From positions 310,001-374,000 of the forward strand of contig NZ_JACEHK010000002.1 in NCBI RefSeq assembly GCF_025377685.1: a DNA stretch of 64,000 bases, in the 5' to 3' direction. Below the pieces are notes generated by a model. It saw only the letters and a program-made list of their open reading frames with translations. It had not been told where the DNA came from and did not search any database. This DNA comes from Anaerobacillus sp. CMMVII. Lineage in GTDB: Bacteria > Bacillota > Bacilli > Bacillales > Anaerobacillaceae. Within the stretch, counting starts at the first letter, position 1; every line of letters starts with the position of its first letter. The translations under genes and the position numbers were made by a program. Positions 39,759 to 47,961 of this stretch are shown here, piece after piece.

Positions 39759-40708
39759 TAAGAAACAGCTCCGGCTTCTACAGGAACTTCAACCTTATTC
39801 AAAATCTCCAATAGTACTTCTTCTTTCGTTTTACGCATTGACCCTTCAATAGATAGGACAAGACGGTGAGAAAGGACATAGGGTGCCATAACTTTTACAT
39901 CTTCTGGGACACAATAGTCTCTACCATGAATATACGCACGTGCTTGAATAGCCCTCATTAGACCTAGGGTACCCCGCGGACTAACGCCGACTTCAACAAA
40001 CTCGGATTGTCTAGTAGCGGCAACGATTTTCAACATATAGGTTTCAATATCGTCTGATAGTGTCACCTTTTTTAGTTCATTTTGCATTTCTTCAATTTCA
40101 TTAAGTGTGAGGACAACTTTAAGAGAGTCAATTGGTTCGGACTCACGATACATTGAAAGCATTTGTTTTTCTTCTGTAAACGTTGGATAGCCCACTCTAA
40201 TCTGCAGTAAAAAGCGGTCCATTTGCGCTTCTGGCAATGAAAATGTACCTTGCTGAGTGTCAATTGGATTTTGAGTAGCAATAACAATAAATGGTTTTGG
40301 AAGAGTTAGTGTTTCTCCATCGATGGTTACCTGTCTTTCTTCCATTACCTCTAGTAAACTAGATTGGGTTCTTGGTGTTGCTCTATTAATTTCATCAGCT
40401 AATAAAATATTTGTCATAACTGGTCCGGGTCTAAGCTCAAAAGCTTGCTCTTTAGGATTGAAGAATTGGATACCAGTAACATCACTAGGTAACACATCTG
40501 GTGTAAACTGGACACGACGAAATTTCGCATCAAGGCACTTGGCAATAGATTTAGCTAACATTGTTTTTCCTGTTCCAGGAACATCTTCGAGTAGAATATG
40601 TCCACGGGCAAGGATCGAAATTACTACTAGTTCAGTCATTTGTTCTTTTCCAACTAAGACTGTTGAAATCGAGGATTTTATATTGGCAATCTTTTCTTGT
40701 CTATTCAT
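39758..40708 (-). CDS. MoxR-family AAA+ ATPase (YeaC-like)
   Basis: 316 residues. Walker A is GTGKTML (in DVPGTGKTMLAKSIAKCL), Walker B LLADEINRA, sensor I in ATQNPIDT, followed by the C-terminal lid. MoxR ATPases act as chaperones that help assemble or activate partner proteins with vWA domains, here the DUF58 protein. First gene of a three-gene operon. Confidence 0.92.
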   Translation of the reverse strand: MNRQEKIANIKSSISTVLVGKEQMTELVVISILARGHILLEDVPGTGKTMLAKSIAKCLDAKFRRVQFTPDVLPSDVTGIQFFNPKEQAFELRPGPVMTNILLADEINRATPRTQSSLLEVMEERQVTIDGETLTLPKPFIVIATQNPIDTQQGTFSLPEAQMDRFLLQIRVGYPTFTEEKQMLSMYRESEPIDSLKVVLTLNEIEEMQNELKKVTLSDDIETYMLKIVAATRQSEFVEVGVSPRGTLGLMRAIQARAYIHGRDYCVPEDVKVMAPYVLSHRLVLSIEGSMRKTKEEVLLEILNKVEVPVEAGAVS

Positions 40709-40869
40709 CTTGTTTACCCCTTATCTAATAGTGTATTTATTATTCTCCTAAACTATTATTTCATGATTTTCTGATAAAGTCGAATATTTTAAAAGTTTAT
40801 AAAAGAACTATTTACTAGATTTTCAAAAATACGTAGTAGGAACCAAAACAGGAATGTTAGGAATCGCAA

Positions 40870-40898
40870 AATAAAACGAGTTGCCAAAGGCAACTCGT
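40870..40898 (-). terminator. Terminator of the PP2C-like gene
   Basis: ACGAGTTGCC / GGCAACTCGT perfect 10-bp stem with AAA loop, followed on the minus strand by TTTATTTT. Confidence 0.8.
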
Positions 40899-40940
40899 AA
40901 AAAGTAAAGTTGATTCAAATAAATTCAAGTAACTAGAATT

Positions 40941-41741
40941 TTAAATACTTGGTAGGCTCGCAACTTCTGATATATCGACCTTCCAACTAATTATGGTAGT
41001 ACTATCCATCACATTGTTTTCCTTTATTATTTGAAATAAGAGCTGAATTGCTTGCTTATTATGCTTATTTTTAAATACCTTAACTATTTCCCTCGGGTTA
41101 GTAAATGGTCCATTTGGGCATTCGATTAATCCATCTGTCGTTAAAAAAAGATGATTAACGCCTTTCCTTAATTCGGTTGTTCCGGTGCTGTAACAGGGTA
41201 CTTTGTTAGCAAAAGTATTCACTTGTCCAACCCATTCATAGAAATGTCTTTGATTTAGCTGGTATTGCCCAAGTGCAGCAAGCTCTGGATGAAATAAAAA
41301 AAGAAGACAATCTCCTATCGATAACCACCAAACAAACTTGTGTTTTCTAACTACAATTAAACAAGATGTTTCACCTTTAATGTTTTTACAACTAGAAAGG
41401 AATTCTTCATCCTGAAAAACTTTTAACACTTCAGCTTCGAGTTTTCTGAAAGTAAGAGAATTTGTAGGACTAGATAAGATAGTTTTCACAGATTCTTTTT
41501 TTTGTTGAAAATGACTCAGAACTAGTTTAGCACTTTCTGCTGTATGGTGGGCATCAAGGACAATTGCAAGCTCCCAATCTTCATTATCCATTGACCACAG
41601 TAAGCAGCCATCTTCGTTTTTGTTTTGCCCTGCTATGGAATTGCCGCCATAACGCCCAATGACTAATTGGTTAATTTCTAGACAGGAAGGATAATCGATA
41701 AAATCCTCTTCACTGCCAACCCAGCTGAACTCTTTAAACAT
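40941..41741 (-). CDS. PP2C-like protein phosphatase (diverged)
   Basis: 266 residues with the PP2C order of motifs but weak matches: AGQNKNEDG (metal Asp), VLDAHHTAES in place of FDGHGG, GETSCLIVV, LSIGDCLLFL (GD of the acidic site) and LFLTTDGLIE (TDGL). The metal aspartates are present, the DGHGG motif is altered. It overlaps the HIT gene by 8 bp, so the two form one operon. Substrate unknown. Confidence 0.75.
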   Translation of the reverse strand: MFKEFSWVGSEEDFIDYPSCLEINQLVIGRYGGNSIAGQNKNEDGCLLWSMDNEDWELAIVLDAHHTAESAKLVLSHFQQKKESVKTILSSPTNSLTFRKLEAEVLKVFQDEEFLSSCKNIKGETSCLIVVRKHKFVWWLSIGDCLLFLFHPELAALGQYQLNQRHFYEWVGQVNTFANKVPCYSTGTTELRKGVNHLFLTTDGLIECPNGPFTNPREIVKVFKNKHNKQAIQLLFQIIKENNVMDSTTIISWKVDISEVASLPSI

Positions 41742-42183
41742 AATGATTTTCTAGGTAGGTTTTAACGCGTTGACAAAGTTGCTCGACTTCGCTATTACTA
41801 CCAAAAGGAGCGTTTTCCCAATCATAAACAGCCGTCGGTCCCCAATACTTTTTTGGTGTATTGGGGTAACGAGGAACTATGTGTAAATGTAGATGGGGAA
41901 CTGCATCACCTAAAACATAAGAATAGATGTGTTCAGCTTTCTCAATTGCTAGTAAGGCTTTACTTACTCGGGCCTGGGCAATTCCAAATGCTTTGGCTTC
42001 TTCCATGGTCATATCCCCAAGTGAGGGGACGTGTCTTTTTAAGTCAACCATAATATGACCTAAGTAGTTTAGGCTACCGCTTTTATCAATATGGCCCACA
42101 TATACATAATCGTCTTCATAGATCCGAATACCGGAAGTTTGAATGGCTCCAGCATGTTTTTTACATATAAAGCAGTTCTCCAT
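41734..42183 (-). CDS. HIT-family protein (nucleotide hydrolase)
   Basis: 149 residues from the ATG at 42183, after AAAGGAGGC. The His triad is HLHLHIVPRY near residue 111. An N-terminal CFICKK with later His suggests the zinc-containing form. HIT proteins hydrolyse dinucleoside polyphosphates or AMP-X compounds. It overlaps the PP2C-like gene. Confidence 0.9.
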   Translation of the reverse strand: MENCFICKKHAGAIQTSGIRIYEDDYVYVGHIDKSGSLNYLGHIMVDLKRHVPSLGDMTMEEAKAFGIAQARVSKALLAIEKAEHIYSYVLGDAVPHLHLHIVPRYPNTPKKYWGPTAVYDWENAPFGSNSEVEQLCQRVKTYLENHYV

Positions 42184-42256
42184 ACTATAGCCTCCTTTTT
42201 TCTTTTCTAAAAGTATAATATACATATAATTTTATTGGTATATATTTCTATATATA

Positions 42257-42490
42257 AGACTGTTCTCCTAAACTTTGTTGCTTTTAGATCGTCTTTTGAA
42301 AGCGTGAAGAACCAAGCATTTGCTTGGTTACGATCTAAAAGCTAATACAACAATCTTTTAGAAAGGCTGTTTTTGCATAGATTGTTGTCTTTCAATTACT
42401 CAGTATAAGGCTTACTGCTTCCGATCAACTATCTGTCCGTACCGGATTTAAACGATTGAATAACAACAAAGTTTGTGAAAAGAGAGTTAT
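42257..42490. repeat. Family A repeats, nested pair
   Basis: First unit 42257-42370 with GACTGTTCTCCTAAACTTTG and CAATCTTTTAGAAAGGCTGT ends, missing the GGGACAAA hairpin but keeping GCGTGAAGAACCAAGCATTT. A second unit to about 42490 starts inside the first's right end (GAAAGGCTGTTTTTGC) and closes with CAACAAAGTTTGTGAAAAGAG. Nesting implies successive insertions. Confidence 0.65.
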
Positions 42491-42493
42491 ATA

Positions 42494-42519
42494 AAAAAAC
42501 ACCCCAGTTAGAGGTGTTT
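42494..42519 (-). terminator. Terminator of ytkP
   Basis: On the minus strand AAACACC ... GGTGTTT followed by T-run. Confidence 0.7.
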
Positions 42520-42530
42520 AGTATTATTAT

Positions 42531-43465
42531 TTATTTCTCGAAATCAAATAAATCCGTAGATAAATAACGTTCGCCTGTATCACAGGCAATGGCAACAACT
42601 ACATCATTTGGTGATAGTCGTTTCGCTACTTCTAGAGCTGCAAAACAAGCGGCACCAGAGGAAGGTCCGACTAGAATTCCTTCTTCGCGGGCGAGTCGTC
42701 TTGTTACGTTGTAGGCATCTTCATCTTCTATTTTAAAGATTTCACCATAGACGTTTTCATTTAAAATTGGTGGGATAAACCCAGGGCTTGTTCCGACAAG
42801 TTTATGAGGACCTGGTTTTCCTCCCGATAAGACAGGGGAACCAGCAGGCTCAACGACATGAATACTAACTTCAGGATACAGTTCTTTTAATTTTTCACCT
42901 GTCCCTGTAATTGTTCCACCTGTTCCTGAAGCAGCCACGAATGCATTCAGTGTTTTTCCGATGCTATCCAAAGCATCTTTGATTTCTAAAGCTGTTGTTA
43001 AACGATGCGCCTCAGGATTGGCATCATTTTCAAATTGCATAGGCATAAAGCTGTTTGGGGTTTCTTTTACAAGCTCATGTGCTCTTTGAATCGCCCCAGG
43101 CATTTTTTCATCTCCAGGAGTTAAGACAACTTCTGCGCCATATGCCTTTAATATATTAATTCGTTCTTTTGACATGGTATCCGGCATCGTTAAAATTGCT
43201 TTATAGCCTCGAGCCGCAGCGTTCATAGCTAGTCCAATACCGGTATTTCCACTCGTCGGTTCAATAATTGTTGAACCTTTTTGGAGTAATCCATCTTTTC
43301 AGCTTGTAATATCATCTGAAAGGCCGCCCGATCTTTAACACTTCCACTTGGGTTCATAAACTCAAGTTTTAAGTACACATCAGCACCCGTTTTACTTGGA
43401 AGATGATTTAATTTTACTAATGGTGTATTACCAATTAAATCTGCAATATTGTCTACAATACGCAT
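42531..43465 (-). CDS. ytkP: YtkP-like cysteine synthase A family protein (one frameshift)
   Basis: OASS-type PLP enzyme. ATG at 43465 (MRIVDNIADLIGNTPLVKLN). PLP lysine is in NPSGSVKDRAA, and SGTGGTITGTGEKLKE and GPSSGAAC close the cofactor site. The frame breaks at TTTT 43296-43299 (AAAA on the coding strand); one added base restores EKDGLLQKGSTIIEPTSGNT. Repaired length is 311 residues. Position between ytlP and pepV/ytjP matches B. subtilis ytkP rather than cysK; the two cannot be separated by motif. Confidence 0.85.
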
Positions 43466-43511
43466 AAACGAACACATCCTTTATTAAGAGCTTATTTTAC
43501 TTTTATTATAT

Positions 43512-43612
43512 GAGTGAATTTCATAATTACCCTAACCGAGCCATATCGTTTTTACGCCACTACATTAATTTCTTAGTAGCGAAATAATGAATGATGAAAT
43601 TCATTAATATAC
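43512..43612. repeat. Family C repeat, copy 3
   Basis: GAGTGAATTTCATAATTACC at the left and TAGCGAAATAATGAATGATG-AAATTCATT at the right. Shares the TAGCGAAAN(0-2)AATAAAT..GAAATTCATT end with copy 1. Confidence 0.65.
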
Positions 43613-43755
43613 ATAACAGTTTATCATAATTATTATGATAATTCCTATCATTTAAATTGGGATTAAAAATAATGGTTAGAAAAAAGCGTGAATGAACTCA
43701 CGATTGTAGACTAAAATTAAGATCGTAATTTATCGAAAAGTATACTAAAAAAAGA

Positions 43756-43790
43756 TGTTGTTTTATAACAGCTAGTGTTGTATTATAACA
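43756..43790 (+). promoter_or_regulatory. Two 15-bp near-palindromes before ytlP
   Basis: TGTTGTTTTATAACA (43756-43770) and TGTTGTATTATAACA (43776-43790), 20 bp apart centre to centre, ending just before the GGTTGGTGG site of ytlP. The spacing of two helical turns suits a protein operator. No regulator is identified. Confidence 0.55.
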
Positions 43791-43809
43791 AAAAAGGGTT
43801 GGTGGAAGA

Positions 43810-44370
43810 ATGACTGCGTTACCTCATTATTTTATTGCCGTTCCCGCTGATAAAATAGTTAAAGAAAAGCTTGCTAATTGGGTTAAAAGAGAGGGACCAC
43901 CTTTTCAAAAGTTCGTCGACCAAGATGATTACCATATTACACTTGTATTTTTAGGGGCTGTGGAACCCCTAATGCTTGAAAAACTCAAAACGAAACTAGA
44001 AATTATCGCGAAGGAACATCAACAATTCTTATTAACTCTTGAGAGTATTGGGTCTTTTGGACAAAAACAGGCTCCGCGAGTGTTTTGGGCTAGTGTTGAA
44101 AAAGAAAAAAAACTATATGACCTTCAAGCAGAGGTATACAAAACGTGTCAGGAGCTCGGATTTAAGCTTGAGAAAAGAGAGTTTAGTCCACATATTACAA
44201 TAGCTCGAAAATATTTAGGAGAAGGTTCCTACGTTGACGAACAGTTGAAAAGAACTTTTCAATCTTCTTTTAAAAAAGAAACCTGGACAGTTTCCTCTTT
44301 TGTGATTTATCAAACTCACCTAAAGAGAACGCCAAAATATGAAGTTATCGCTTCATTCGACTTAAAATAA
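43810..44370 (+). CDS. thpR: YtlP, RNA 2',3'-cyclic phosphodiesterase (2H family, ThpR)
   Basis: 186 residues with both HxT/Sx motifs of the 2H phosphoesterase fold: HITLVFLG near residue 42 and HITIARKYLG near residue 131. LigT/ThpR proteins hydrolyse 2',3'-cyclic phosphates or join 2'-5' RNA ends in vitro. GGTGG precedes the ATG. Confidence 0.9.
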   Translation: MTALPHYFIAVPADKIVKEKLANWVKREGPPFQKFVDQDDYHITLVFLGAVEPLMLEKLKTKLEIIAKEHQQFLLTLESIGSFGQKQAPRVFWASVEKEKKLYDLQAEVYKTCQELGFKLEKREFSPHITIARKYLGEGSYVDEQLKRTFQSSFKKETWTVSSFVIYQTHLKRTPKYEVIASFDLK

Positions 44371-44396
44371 TATTAACGAATGAGGTGTAAAGAATC

Positions 44397-44761
44397 GTGA
44401 AACTTATTCAAACTATTTTACAGATAGCCGTCTTATATGGATTTTATTTAACTGGAGAATGGTTACAAATGACCTTTGGGTTAATGATCCCTGGTAGTAT
44501 TATTGGCATGGGAATTTTTTTCAGCATGCTAGTAACTGGGCTATTTCCTACAAGATGGTTTGAGGAAGGAACACAAATGTTGCTTAGCCATATGCCTCTC
44601 ATGTTTTTACCAGTCACTGTCGGAGTGTTAAACTATTATCAATTTTTCAAGGGAAAGGCTTTCTATTAGTAATCATTGTACTTATGAGTACGATGATCGT
44701 TATGGTGAGTTCAGCATTTATTGGTCAAATGGTCGTTATACGAAAGGAAAAACACCAATGA
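44397..44761 (+). CDS. CidA/LrgA-family holin-like protein (one frameshift)
   Basis: Starts GTG after GAGGTG. Hydrophobic with four membrane helices (IAVLYGFYLTGEWLQMTFGL). It breaks at AAA 44654-44656; one added A restores YYQFFKGKGFLLVIIVLMST and the frame runs to 44761. Repaired length 121 residues, normal for the family. CidA/LrgA modulates murein hydrolase activity or carbohydrate metabolite transport. Its stop overlaps the next start as ATGA. Confidence 0.87.
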
Positions 44762-45444
44762 AGTTAGGAATTACGTTGACTGCAATAGTTGTAACTTTAG
44801 TTATTTATTATATTTCCAAGAGATTCTATCTACGTTTTCCAACCCCTTTAACAATTCCTTTAGTAATTGGAACGTTACTAATCATTGTGTTATTAACAGT
44901 AAGCGGCATCCCATACGAAACTTATATGGTTGGAGGCAAGTGGATCGAGCAGCTCTTAGGACCAGCAGTTGTAGCCTTGGCATTCCCCCTTTACAAACAT
45001 CGGCAGGTTCTAAAAACTTACATGTTCCCACTCTGTTTAGGAGTATCCACGGGTGCATTGCTAGGTGTATTAACTGGTGTTCAGTTATCGAGACTATTTG
45101 GAATTGAGGATGTTCTAATTTATTCTATTTTGCCTAAATCAGTGACGACCCCTGTGGCTATGGAGGTTGCTGCAACACTTGGAGGTATCCCCGCGTTAGC
45201 AGCTATTTTTGTAATGATCGCTGGAATTGGAGGTGTAATAATTGGTCCATTCTTATTAAAGCTCTTTCAGATTGATCACGTTATTGGTAAGGGGATAGGA
45301 CTAGGGAGTGCCGCACACGCCATTGGTACATCAAAAGCACTAGAATTTGGTGAGTTAGAAGGAGCGATTAGCTCAGTTTCTATGACGTTAACTGCAATTT
45401 TCGTTTCTTGTTTAACACCAGCAATGATTTACCTGTTCCTGTAG
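44758..45444 (+). CDS. CidB/LrgB-family membrane protein
   Basis: 228 residues, about seven membrane helices. Family segment SILPKSVTTPVAMEVAATLG is clear, as is IGLGSAAHAIGTSKALEFGE. Partner of the CidA/LrgA protein with overlapping ATGA. Which of the cid, lrg or ysbAB systems it belongs to cannot be told; no LysR-type regulator (CidR) is next to it. Confidence 0.9.
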   Translation: MKLGITLTAIVVTLVIYYISKRFYLRFPTPLTIPLVIGTLLIIVLLTVSGIPYETYMVGGKWIEQLLGPAVVALAFPLYKHRQVLKTYMFPLCLGVSTGALLGVLTGVQLSRLFGIEDVLIYSILPKSVTTPVAMEVAATLGGIPALAAIFVMIAGIGGVIIGPFLLKLFQIDHVIGKGIGLGSAAHAIGTSKALEFGELEGAISSVSMTLTAIFVSCLTPAMIYLFL

Positions 45445-45454
45445 TAAGTTTCTC

Positions 45455-45610
45455 AAGGGTTGTTGCTATTGAAATAGCTAGTAATGATTAACACGCTAAG
45501 GTCACGGGCCATCTTTTCAAGGTTTATTGAAGCTTCACGCAAAGCGTGACGTTATGCATTCACTTAGTTTCGAACAAAAAGATAATACAATAACTTAAAG
45601 AATAAAGCCT
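45455..45610. repeat. Family A repeat, diverged copy
   Basis: AGGGTTGTTGCTATT at the left and AACTTAAAGAATAAAGCCT at the right, with GAAGCTTCACGCAAAGCGTG inside. Part of the 594-bp gap between cidB and the NERD gene, which is made up of repeats. Confidence 0.55.
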
Positions 45611-45656
45611 AAAAAAACTATATTACGTCTGCAAATTAGGAAAAGGTTGTGATACT

Positions 45657-45822
45657 ATTTTAAAAGATAAGAAAGCATATGCGTTTTTAGTATTTGTTGT
45701 CTAGCTCCACCGCCCAGCCCCTCGAGGTCAAATAACCTTCGAGAATAAAAGTGAAAGAACACACTTTTTTCTCGAAGAAGATTTGCTTTTCGGGGCTAAA
45801 ATGGGCGCATACGCTTTTCTTA
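45657..45822. repeat. Family B repeat, copy 3
   Basis: Close to copy 1: AAAAGATAAGAAAGCATATG, GTCTAGCTCCACCGCCCAGC, CCCTCGAGGTCAAATAACC, and an end ATGGGCGCATACGCTTTTCT. Arms fold as in copy 1. Confidence 0.88.
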
Positions 45823-45877
45823 TTGCAATCTTTTTTATGTTTTAATTATACTTTTGAGGGATTTTCATTATTGTGAC

Positions 45878-45978
45878 GTTTTCGAAAGACTGTTGCTTTT
45901 GGGTTCGTCACGTAAAGCGTTCGCTTGGCTACGCACAAAAAAGCTATTAGCAAAACTCTCTTCAGAAATGAGCTTTTA
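45878..45978. repeat. Family A repeat, short copy
   Basis: GTTTTCGAAAGACTGTTGCT to TTCAGAAATGAGC, with CACGTAAAGCGTTCGCTTGG between; the long hairpins are gone. Confidence 0.5.
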
Positions 45979-46038
45979 AGCTCCTTGAACAATTCTACAC
46001 TCTAGAATTTAAATTTTAGACTACATGGAGGAAGATCC

Positions 46039-46959
46039 GTGGCTCACTTAATCAAAATAGAAGACTATGTTTCTCGTTATCAATATGATATGTACCGGTA
46101 CCCAGGGCAATTTTCACGCTTAAAGCGAGAACGGTGGGATAGACTGAAACAAGAATGGGAAGCTTCATATCAAAATGGTATTCCGTCTGTAATTCAGGAA
46201 GCCGAGGAACAAAGAAAACCTTTAAAAGGTCCTTTGGCTGTGTTTAGAAAATGGCCAAAGCGAAAGTCTGGGGAACCAAGCGTTAAAGAGGTTAAACCAT
46301 TTCAATTTAAATATAGAACTTTAGCTGAGGTAAAGAGTTCTTTCCTCAGAGATCTTTTTGAATTTCAACTAAATTGGGCGAGTTCTACCTTGCGGGAAAA
46401 ATCAACAATTAAGACTGATTATTTTTATGATGAACCTTTAAAGTGGTTTTTACAATCGTTTCCGGATAACTGTTTTGTTCTTTATTATCCAATTGTAACG
46501 TACCCAAAAGCAACCGTTCAGTTTGATATTCTGATAATCTCCCCAACAGATGTATGGTGCATCGTAAATCTCGATGGTTCAGAAAATACAATCTATCAAA
46601 CATTTTCAGAACGCTATTGGCTAAAAGTCGAAGCTGATACTGAGAAGAAAATCATTAATCCTTTGTTATCATTAAATAGGATGAGTACGATCGTTAAAAG
46701 GATCTTAACTGATAAAGACTTAGACATGAAGGTACGAAAAGTAGTGCTTACGAAAAAAGGATATATAGACGTAGATGCACAGCGAAGTGGCATCTTGCTA
46801 TTAGACCAGCGAAGCGTTTATGATTGGAACGAAAAGATGAAGAATAACTCATCCCCGATAAAATCAGTACAACTTAAGTTTTCACAATCATTACTGGACG
46901 TATGCAATACAACTTCAAAGCTAAGAGATGACTTTATTGTTGATGACGATGATTTTTAA
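46039..46959 (+). CDS. NERD-domain-like protein
   Basis: 306 residues. Residues about 105-260 resemble a nuclease-related NERD domain (FDILIISPTDVWCIVNLDGS is the central strand pattern with the conserved D). Flanks are helical and charged. No membrane segment. In B. subtilis, ytlQ occupies the same position next to ytlP; equivalence is likely but not provable here. Start after GGAGGAAGATCC. Confidence 0.65.
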   Translation: MAHLIKIEDYVSRYQYDMYRYPGQFSRLKRERWDRLKQEWEASYQNGIPSVIQEAEEQRKPLKGPLAVFRKWPKRKSGEPSVKEVKPFQFKYRTLAEVKSSFLRDLFEFQLNWASSTLREKSTIKTDYFYDEPLKWFLQSFPDNCFVLYYPIVTYPKATVQFDILIISPTDVWCIVNLDGSENTIYQTFSERYWLKVEADTEKKIINPLLSLNRMSTIVKRILTDKDLDMKVRKVVLTKKGYIDVDAQRSGILLLDQRSVYDWNEKMKNNSSPIKSVQLKFSQSLLDVCNTTSKLRDDFIVDDDDF

Positions 46960-47085
46960 GAACACTTTTATACAATATTGTTATGTTCGCTGTCTTAGAT
47001 CAAAAAATATCATGTAGAAAGAAACCTATGGAGTTTGATATAGATACTTATAAGAGATATAATAAAGGCAAGTAAATATAGCGGT

Positions 47086-47111
47086 GTAACCCTCCTCTTG
47101 TGGAGGGTTAC
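47086..47111 (+). terminator. Hairpin between the NERD and HicB-like genes
   Basis: GTAACCCTCC / GGAGGGTTAC perfect 10-bp stem with loop TCTTGT; T-poor tail, so a partial terminator or attenuator. Confidence 0.55.
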
Positions 47112-47131
47112 TTATTGGAAGGACGTATCTG

Positions 47132-47445
47132 ATGGGAAAGCAAGTAGTTCAAGAGAGTTCTTATCATTCATACACTTGGATTGTTCGGAAACAACTCAAC
47201 TTCTTTGATGGTACAGAATATATGATTGAAATCAAAGAATTAGAGGGTTGTGTTAGTTACGGAAAAACATTTGCTGAAGCCAAAAAGGTATACAGGAATC
47301 AATCGAACTCTGGTTTAAGCATCGTTATAAAAATAAAGCGATACCAGCAAAATCCCAAAAACATATTATCCATCTAGAACCAAACATGACAAAAGAAGAA
47401 TTTGAGCAAATAAATAAACGCCTTTTGCATATCTTACTAACCTAG
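47132..47445 (+). CDS. HicB-like antitoxin-family protein, orphan (one frameshift)
   Basis: The N terminus YTWIVRKQLNFFDGTEYMIEI...ELEGCVSYGKTFAEAKK has the partial RNase H-like fold of HicB (beta strand, E-x-x-G-C, G-x-T-x-x-E-A). One added A in AAAAA 47282-47286 replaces the early stop by KGIQESIELWFKHRYKNKAI and extends the frame to 47445 (about 104 residues). No DNA-binding tail and no HicA toxin is adjacent, so it may be a solitary HicB-type protein. Start at 47132 follows GGAAGGA. Confidence 0.7.
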
Positions 47446-47485
47446 AGGATCAGTTAAAGAATAAACTTTAACTGATCCTCTTTTT
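47445..47485 (+). terminator. Terminator overlapping the HicB-like stop
   Basis: Perfect 15-bp stem GAGGATCAGTTAAAG / CTTTAACTGATCCTC with a six-base loop and T5. The stem starts on the last base of the stop codon. Confidence 0.9.
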
Positions 47486-47490
47486 CTGGT

Positions 47491-47708
47491 CTATCGATCA
47501 TTTCTAATTAGTAAGTAAATAATCAATCCTAGAACTGGAAAGAATAGAGTCGCTATCAATACAATTATTGCGTACTCTTTGCTGTTCCCTCTGCGTAGTG
47601 CATCGCGATACGCCCAAATACTTGTAACAATATTTAAAATAAGCAAGCCAAAGCTGATGAGGATAACTAAAAGAAGATTCCAAATCCAAAATGCGCTTCG
47701 TAAAACAT
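47491..47708 (-). CDS. Small phospholipase D-nuclease-type membrane protein hidden by a frameshift
   Basis: ATG at 47708 after AAGGTGG reads MFYEAHF and then breaks in AAAA 47688-47691. One added base restores WIWNLLLVILISFGLLILNI, VTSIWAYRDALRRGNSKEYA, IIVLIATLFFPVLGLIIYLL, IRNDR, stop at 47491. The result, about 72 residues with two membrane helices and a basic loop, matches the PLDc_N superfamily of short membrane proteins (N-terminal region of cardiolipin synthases). Role unknown. A different frame, open over 47504-47689, is a shadow. Confidence 0.75.
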
Positions 47709-47961
47709 CAGATTAATCCACCTTTCGTAAATAATTTTTTGAAGTACACATGAATCAATTGTTACAATTTTGATTTACCTTTGAGTTAACTGTTACGCAA
47801 ATGGAAACAAGTGAAAGCGAAGAAAAAAATGGATTTAAGAGAATAAGAAAAATACTATTATAGAAAAAACTGGTATAAGATAAAGAAACATGTTCAATCT
47901 ATTTTCATATAAATATATGAGATAAATAACCAATTTAATCCAAGTAGAGAGGAGAGTTTGT

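Noticed and set aside
43756-43790. GlnR/TnrA box
   Set aside because: Those sites are TGTNAN7TNACA (17 bp); these are 15 bp and lack the required A at position 5.
47504-47689. Minus-strand 61-codon open frame
   Set aside because: The correct reading of this DNA is the neighbouring frame, which encodes two clear membrane helices after a single-base repair.
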